Shown here piece after piece: positions 13,854 to 18,499 of a stretch of 18,499 nt of DNA. The stretch covers positions 1 to 18,499 of the forward strand of contig JBBRWP010000035.1 of NCBI GenBank assembly GCA_038249175.1, in the 5' to 3' direction. How positions within the stretch are numbered: the first letter of the stretch is position 1; every line of letters starts with the position of its first letter. The position numbers and the translations under genes were made by a program. Under the pieces are notes generated by a model. It had not been told where the DNA came from and searched no databases. It saw nothing but the letters and a program-made list of their open reading frames with translations. This DNA comes from JAEWSN01 sp038249175 (lineage in GTDB: Bacteria; Bacillota; Clostridia; DSM-8532).

Positions 13854-15560
13854 CTATTTTTTTGTAGTTTTTTCAAGTTCATCAATGGTTTCTTGACCAC
13901 CTGCCTTCAACCACTCTGTAACAAATTGATCGAAATAATCTAGTGGCTTATTTCCGGTAATAATATCGGTAAAGCTTGTGTTAATAAGCGTCTCAAGAAT
14001 AGAAGAATTCTGAATCCAAACTTCGGGAAGATTGTTCTCCATCAGGTTAGAAATTATATGCCCCTTATAATCTGTCATAGCAATAACTACAGATCCCCGA
14101 CTATTCATTTGACCCCATGTGCCATAAGCATTCGGGTCGGTATTAGCCCCGGATTCAAAGTCCTTAATATAGCCATAAACTGTCTGAAGATTAGCAGGAA
14201 GACCTTCTGAAGTTCCTTTTTTTATGGCATCTAGTAAAACGTCTGCAAAAAGTTCAGGTGTAGGAATACCCAAAGTAACAGGACAGAGTCTGTATTGTTC
14301 GTCTGCCCAATAGGTTTTAAAATCCTCAGCATTCGTAGTTTCGATACAAGTTTTACTGTAAAGGTTAAGAATCTTAACGAAAGCTTCAGGATGTTCATAC
14401 TTGGAATTTAGCATATACAGATTACCAATTTTATTGCTGTTAATACCAATTTTATATTCAGTTCCTTCAACCGTAGGAATTGGATAAGGGCGAGTGATGA
14501 CACCATCAGCCTCATAAGACAGATTGAAGGGTAGCCAATCTCCCCAACACATATGATACATCATACCCACTTTGCCATTGGTAACATCTGTTTCAATCAT
14601 TGGATTATCCTTGACTATAAATTCCGGGTCAATGATACCATCTTCATACATTTTACGAGCGATAGATAAAACTTCTTTCATTTCTGGCTGAATATACGGG
14701 AAAGTTATCTTATCATCTTTCCCGCGGTAGAAAATGCCACCCGGACCAAAGCCAGGAAGTCCATAAGCATGGACAAGACCTAAAAGTGAACCATAGGTAG
14801 TATTGACTACTTTATTGGAAAGACCAAACCCATAGGTATCATCTTTACCGTTGCCATCAGGATCTTCAAAGGTGAATTTCCTTGCGAGTTCAAGCATCTC
14901 TGGAACTGTTGTTGGTGGCTTAGAATTTGTATTTGCCAACCAATCATCTCTAATCCACAGAAAAACAGCATCATAGAAATTATCTGTCATATAAGGAAAT
15001 CCATAAAGCCTGCCATCTTTTGAAGCTCCCTCAAAGCATTCAGGAAATTTGTTCCGGAATTCCTTGACAGGATCAGTTGCATACTGTTCAAAAGGATCTG
15101 TGATGTCTGCCAGATAGCCAGCATCATAAGCCTGTTTAAAAAAAGTACGATCACCCCAATACATAATATCGGGAAGATCACCTGATGCCAAGGATACGTT
15201 CATCTTATTTCGAAAAGCATCGGTACTGGCATCTGCAGTGAAAGCAACCTTTACATCAATATTTAGTTCTTCTTTAATTTTACGGGACCAAAGATTGTCT
15301 TCATACGTGTCGCCATCTCTAAATTTCTGAACTGCACTGGCTGGGACTGCCCAGGTAATGGTAATCGGCTCTGCATAAGGAGTAAAAGGGCCATCTTCTA
15401 CGGCAGGATTTTCTGATGTAGCGGTAGCCTCTTTACTGGCACTGGTGCTAGCACTGGCACTGACTTCCGGCGTTGTCGTATTGCCGCATGCGGCTATGCT
15501 CAACACCATCAGCAGAACCAGAATGAAAGAAACAATTCTTCTTGCGTTCGTCTTTTTCAC
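13854..15560 (-). CDS. Extracellular sugar-binding lipoprotein (LipO type)
   Basis: A 568-residue solute-binding lipoprotein of a carbohydrate ABC importer. The signal peptide MKKTNARRIV plus a hydrophobic stretch ends in the lipobox SIAAC, with Cys25 as the lipidation site. A Ser/Thr/Ala-rich linker (about 33-50) follows, then a large bilobal binding domain with ITITWAVPA, SGDLPDIMYWGD, DGRLYGFPYM and WIRDDWL, the last two being common LipO/LplA hallmarks. Length is normal. The start is GTG at 15560 with AAGGAGG 7 bases upstream. Its promoter (15686-15714) has a LacI-type palindrome just downstream. The bound sugar is unknown; linear or branched oligosaccharides are typical of the family. 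Confidence 0.92.
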   Translation of the reverse strand: MKKTNARRIVSFILVLLMVLSIAACGNTTTPEVSASASTSASKEATATSENPAVEDGPFTPYAEPITITWAVPASAVQKFRDGDTYEDNLWSRKIKEELNIDVKVAFTADASTDAFRNKMNVSLASGDLPDIMYWGDRTFFKQAYDAGYLADITDPFEQYATDPVKEFRNKFPECFEGASKDGRLYGFPYMTDNFYDAVFLWIRDDWLANTNSKPPTTVPEMLELARKFTFEDPDGNGKDDTYGFGLSNKVVNTTYGSLLGLVHAYGLPGFGPGGIFYRGKDDKITFPYIQPEMKEVLSIARKMYEDGIIDPEFIVKDNPMIETDVTNGKVGMMYHMCWGDWLPFNLSYEADGVITRPYPIPTVEGTEYKIGINSNKIGNLYMLNSKYEHPEAFVKILNLYSKTCIETTNAEDFKTYWADEQYRLCPVTLGIPTPELFADVLLDAIKKGTSEGLPANLQTVYGYIKDFESGANTDPNAYGTWGQMNSRGSVVIAMTDYKGHIISNLMENNLPEVWIQNSSILETLINTSFTDIITGNKPLDYFDQFVTEWLKAGGQETIDELEKTTKK

Positions 15561-15658
15561 TTGTAGTCCCTCCTTTTTGATACCTAGGTTTACTGTGACC
15601 CATTAATCTTCATCCATTCCCAGTAAAAAATTTAAAACATTGATAAACAGAAACCATA

Positions 15659-15670
15659 TAAAACGTTTTA
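15659..15670. promoter_or_regulatory. LacI-type operator in the importer promoter
   Basis: The perfect 12-base palindrome TAAAACGTTTTA lies 15 bases downstream of the importer -10 box, where bound repressor would block transcription. A half-site ATAAAACGAAAT lies at 15756-15767. It shares its core with the longer operator in front of lacI. Confidence 0.7.
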
Positions 15671-15685
15671 CTCAATGCCCGCTTC

Positions 15686-15714
15686 ATCATAACATAACAG
15701 GAATACCGATACAA
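15686..15714 (-). promoter_or_regulatory. Promoter of the importer operon
   Basis: On the minus strand TTGTAT (15709-15714) and TATGAT (15686-15691) are exactly 17 bases apart, giving a 5' leader of about 120 bases before the GTG start. The operator begins shortly after the expected start site. Confidence 0.6.
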
Positions 15715-15831
15715 TACTAAAAATAAAATATTCTACTTTTCTATTGTGTGATACCATAAAACGAAATCTCATTTACATATCATTTTTATGTGTTTACATA
15801 GATATTATGGTATATTGCATTGGATTAGCAC

Positions 15832-15860
15832 TTGTAAGTTATCAATGTATTACATATAAT
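15832..15860 (+). promoter_or_regulatory. Promoter of lacI
   Basis: TTGTAA (15832-15837) and a perfect TATAAT (15855-15860) are 17 bases apart. Transcription would start inside or just before the 20-base palindrome at 15866-15885, implying autorepression. Confidence 0.7.
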
Positions 15861-15865
15861 ATACC

Positions 15866-15885
15866 AATATAAAACGTTTTATATT
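15866..15885. promoter_or_regulatory. 20-base perfect LacI-type operator
   Basis: AATATAAAACGTTTTATATT is a perfect palindrome with the central CG typical of LacI/CcpA-family operators. It lies 5 bases after the lacI -10 box. With the site at 15659-15670, about 210 bases away, it could support DNA looping between the divergent promoters. Confidence 0.75.
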
Positions 15886-15908
15886 TATTATAAAGAATGG
15901 AGTTAATT

Positions 15909-16952
15909 ATGGCCTCTACGCTCAAAGATGTGGCCATACTGGCTGGCGTTTCCCTTACGACAGCCTCCCATTGCCTGAACGGAAAGCGTGCAAATGAACA
16001 GACCAGGGAAAAAGTACTGGCCGCGGCTAAAAAATTGAAATACCATACCAGCACCATCGGCAGAAACCTCATCACCAACAAATCCAATACGATTGGCATG
16101 TATGTACTGAACTCCAGGAACAGCAGAGATATGACAGAGGAAATCACTTATTACTATGGCATGATGAAGGGTGCATTGGCCTGTATTCAGGAACATGATT
16201 ACGTTTTTAATTTTGAAGTGATCAATTGGGAAGAACTTGAAGAAAAAAACTTCATTGCTAAGAAGGTGTATGGCCGTTCTATTGATGGCATGATTCTTGT
16301 ACCACAGTTTATGTATCATTATGGTTTTCTGAATTTACTTGAAGAGGAAAAATTTCCCTATGTTATTATCGATCCCAAGTTTGGCATCAAACCTGAAAAT
16401 AGTGTCAGTGTTGAAAATTTCAAAGGCGGCTATCTGGCCTCGGACTATCTTATTTCTTTGGGTCACAAACAGATTATTTTTATCAATGGTCCTGAAAATC
16501 ATATTGATTCCAGTACGAGGGAGCAAGGATTCTTGACCCGGCTGCTTGAAAGCAGCATTCAGTATGATAGAAAACAGATTATATACTCTGATTTTACACA
16601 TGAAGGCGGGTATGCATCTGTAAAGAAGATGCTCGCAGATCATTCCCTGCATCCAACAGCCCTGTTTTGTGCCAATGACTACATGGCATCCGGTGCCATT
16701 GCGGCCTTAATGGAAGCTGGCATCCGCGTCCCTGGAGATATTTCTGTCATTGGATATGATGATACGGATATCGCACGTTGTATTTATCCAAAATTAACCA
16801 CAATCAGGATCGCTGTCAAGGACTTGGGGTTTCTGGCAGCAGAGCGCGTCTTAAACCTTATTGATAACAAAATGGGCGTATCGCACCATGAATACTCCGA
16901 AATCTTACTGGCGCCTACTCTGGTCATCAGGGACTCCACAAGGAAACTATAG
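15909..16952 (+). CDS. LacI-family transcriptional regulator
   Basis: A 347-residue repressor. Residues 3-55 form the LacI DNA-binding domain (TLKDVAILAGVSLTTASHCL, NGKRANEQTREKVLAAAKKL); the recognition helix reads LTTASHCLNG where VSTVSRVLNG is usual, so its operator preference may be slightly unusual. The hinge and periplasmic-binding-protein-like domain follow (SNTIGMYVLN, GMILVPQF, AIAALMEAGIRVPGDISVIG, YDDTDIARCIYPKLTTIR). The ATG at 15909 is used because GGAG lies six bases upstream; an earlier in-frame ATG has no such site. It is divergent from the sugar importer and should control it and itself through the palindromes between them. Confidence 0.92.
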   Translation: MASTLKDVAILAGVSLTTASHCLNGKRANEQTREKVLAAAKKLKYHTSTIGRNLITNKSNTIGMYVLNSRNSRDMTEEITYYYGMMKGALACIQEHDYVFNFEVINWEELEEKNFIAKKVYGRSIDGMILVPQFMYHYGFLNLLEEEKFPYVIIDPKFGIKPENSVSVENFKGGYLASDYLISLGHKQIIFINGPENHIDSSTREQGFLTRLLESSIQYDRKQIIYSDFTHEGGYASVKKMLADHSLHPTALFCANDYMASGAIAALMEAGIRVPGDISVIGYDDTDIARCIYPKLTTIRIAVKDLGFLAAERVLNLIDNKMGVSHHEYSEILLAPTLVIRDSTRKL

Positions 16953-16988
16953 TTTTATGCAGAGAGATACTTTACATCATTTATAACA

Positions 16989-17105
16989 CTACAGCGTGAG
17001 TTTGCAATATAAATTTTTATGATCTTGTATTCATTCTACCTGACAGCAAGTCAGAATTTCAAGAAATGCCGTGAAACTTGGTAAAACATTGTCGTCACGC
17101 TGTAG
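16989..17105. mobile_element. Family II MITE-like element, copy B
   Basis: A 117 bp element with 11-base terminal inverted repeats CTACAGCGTGA (16989-16999 and 17095-17105), collinear with copy A at 255-372. Shared inner words include TTTTTATGATC and CAAGTCA, and a central hairpin CTGAC/GTCAG is possible. It fills most of the gap between lacI and the next gene, ending 33 bases before that start codon. No target duplication is evident. Confidence 0.75.
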
Positions 17106-17137
17106 AGTTGAAAATGATATCAATGAAGGAGGATACA

Positions 17138-18460
17138 ATGATAGCACGTCTTCAACCTATTTATTTTAAAAATGCCAGAACACCGGAATTTGACAACCAG
17201 CTGAATATCCTAAAGGCACTTTTGTCTGATGAGGCGGTGTTCCTGGAACCACGGCAGCTGGGAACCGATTTACCACCATCAGATGCCGTTGTTTTCCCTG
17301 TTCTGATTGGTGCAGCTTATCAACAGCTCGAGACCATAAAAAAGATCAAGACGCCTCTGATTATTTTAACTTCTGAGTTCGGTACGGTTGCCATGTGGGA
17401 TTGGGAAATCGTCACTTTCCTCAAAGCGGCGGGCATGAAGACTTTTGCACCCTATGACATTTCCCTGACAAAGGTCATTTGCCGGGCGCTGGCTGCCAAG
17501 CAGGAACTGAAGGGAACCAAGTTCCTGGTTTTTCAGGACAATCCCGGTGTGGGGGGCATGCAGCCTGATATATTCAAGCGCTTTTATTGGTGGGAAGACA
17601 GTTGTACGGCACTGATGCAGGATAAATTCGGCATCATCATTGTCAAGAAAAGCTTCGAAACGCTTGGTGCCTATGCAAAGACCCTTTCTGATAGTGCAGC
17701 AGACACCGTGCTCGAACATTGGGAAATGAAAAAGGAAGATATTTCTCAGCGGGCATTGCGTGCTGCTGCGAAAATGTATCTGGCCATTAAAGAAGCCATT
17801 GCAGAAGAAGGAAATGTCGGTGGGGTAGGCATCAATTGCCTCAATGAGTCCTCCTTTTCGGATACCACGCCTTGCCTGGCCTACAACATGCTCTTTCAAG
17901 AGGAGGATGTTCTCTGGATTTGTGAAGGCGACACCATGTCGTTGATGACAAAATATCTAGCGTACAAGTCTTTGAGAGCACCCATCATCATGAGCAACCT
18001 TTATCCGTTCCTCATGGGAATGGCTGCTCTGAAACACGAGAAAATAACACACTTCCCCGACATCAATGAACCGGAAAACTGTATTCTGATTGCACACTGC
18101 GGCTATTTTGGACTGACACCCCAATGTTTTGCCTGTGAATGGACCCTGCGGCCAAGGGCTTTGGCCATTGTCGACGAGAACGCGCATGTCCTTGACGCCA
18201 GATTTCCGGTGGGTCCGGTCACACTGGTGAAACTGCATTCTTCAATGGATCGTCTGCAGGTAATCGAAGGCAATCTGGAGGAATATGTTCAGTATCCCGG
18301 GTCAGACTGCCGCAACGGCGGCATCATCCGGGTCAAGGATGGCCGCAGAATGATGGACCTTCTTTATTCACATCACAGCTGCATCGTCGTTGGACATATG
18401 AGTACGGAACTGGAACTGGTCGCAAAGGTATTCGACCTCACGCCTGAAGGAAGTCGCTAG
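17138..18460 (+). CDS. L-fucose/L-arabinose isomerase-like protein
   Basis: A 440-residue protein resembling the L-fucose/L-arabinose isomerase family (aldose-ketose isomerases, metal-dependent, cytoplasmic) in layout: an N-terminal alpha/beta region (VVFPVLIGAAYQQ, LIILTSEFGTVAMWDWE), a central FLVFQDNPGVGGMQPDIFKR segment, the GVGINCLNESSF region (229-240), CEGD (262-265), IAHCGYFG (318-325), and the C-terminal HHSCIVVGHMSTEL, where a ligand His would be expected. Identity to FucI or AraA looks low, so sugar specificity is open. The ATG at 17138 follows AAGGAGG by 5 bases; longer readings start inside the family II repeat and are rejected. It follows lacI on the same strand and is likely part of the sugar pathway. 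Confidence 0.75.
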   Translation: MIARLQPIYFKNARTPEFDNQLNILKALLSDEAVFLEPRQLGTDLPPSDAVVFPVLIGAAYQQLETIKKIKTPLIILTSEFGTVAMWDWEIVTFLKAAGMKTFAPYDISLTKVICRALAAKQELKGTKFLVFQDNPGVGGMQPDIFKRFYWWEDSCTALMQDKFGIIIVKKSFETLGAYAKTLSDSAADTVLEHWEMKKEDISQRALRAAAKMYLAIKEAIAEEGNVGGVGINCLNESSFSDTTPCLAYNMLFQEEDVLWICEGDTMSLMTKYLAYKSLRAPIIMSNLYPFLMGMAALKHEKITHFPDINEPENCILIAHCGYFGLTPQCFACEWTLRPRALAIVDENAHVLDARFPVGPVTLVKLHSSMDRLQVIEGNLEEYVQYPGSDCRNGGIIRVKDGRRMMDLLYSHHSCIVVGHMSTELELVAKVFDLTPEGSR

Positions 18461-18485
18461 GACTTTCGTAACGAATGAATCCGAC

Positions 18486-18491
18486 GGAGGG
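18486..18491 (+). promoter_or_regulatory. Ribosome-binding site of a gene beyond the window
   Basis: GGAGGG lies 26 bases after the isomerase-like stop codon and 8 bases before the window edge, so another plus-strand gene probably begins just outside, in the same operon. Confidence 0.6.
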
Positions 18492-18499
18492 AAACAGAA

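Noticed and set aside
17078..17137. An upstream TTG start extending the isomerase-like protein by 20 residues
   Set aside because: The extension lies largely inside the family II repeat, and the ATG at 17138 has a near-perfect AAGGAGG.

Overview
This 18.5 kb window looks like chromosome from an anaerobic, sugar-using Bacillota (probably Clostridia). The basis is indirect: strong AGGAGG-type ribosome sites, a clostridial-style cyclic-di-GMP-I riboswitch, a LipO/LplB/YtcP-type ABC sugar importer with no ATPase of its own, YggT- and YtxH-like proteins, and GntR/LacI sugar regulators. I cannot name a species.

Left part (1-4360, nearly all minus strand): a decaying sugar or uronate catabolism locus. 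In transcription order it holds a GH88/GH105-type unsaturated glycuronyl hydrolase, a PfkB fructokinase-like kinase, a GntR/HutC (UTRA) regulator with a TTG start, fragments of a medium-chain dehydrogenase and of an SMP-30/gluconolactonase-like protein joined end to end, and the 5' part of a shikimate-dehydrogenase-like gene. Middle (4360-7420, minus strand): a YggT-family membrane protein, a YtxH-like envelope protein, a Phd/YefM antitoxin gene broken by an in-frame stop, a frameshifted small membrane protein, a GNAT acetyltransferase and a 16-codon scrap of an epimerase paralogue.

Centre (7420-9100, plus strand): a strong promoter, a cyclic-di-GMP-I riboswitch, a small secreted helical protein, a terminator, then a protein joining a cupin domain to an HD-GYP phosphodiesterase domain. 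The sensor of the messenger and its likely destroyer lie side by side. This is the most interesting functional unit in the window.

Right part (9170-18499): an extended SDR (NAD-dependent epimerase type), two VOC/glyoxalase-fold proteins, and a lipoprotein-permease-permease importer on the minus strand. A LacI regulator diverges from the importer, and the shared intergenic region carries AAAACGTTTT palindromes placed on both promoters. A fucose-isomerase-like protein follows lacI. Together these suggest import and conversion of an unidentified carbohydrate under LacI control.

The window is also rich in small non-autonomous repeats. Family I (171/140/171 bp, three copies) has imperfect terminal inverted repeats and target duplications, so it is a mobile MITE. 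Family II (about 118 bp, two copies) has CTACAGCGTGA terminal inverted repeats, and each copy sits just upstream of a gene start. A 34-nt hairpin repeat occurs three times. No tRNA, rRNA, CRISPR array or transposase gene was seen.
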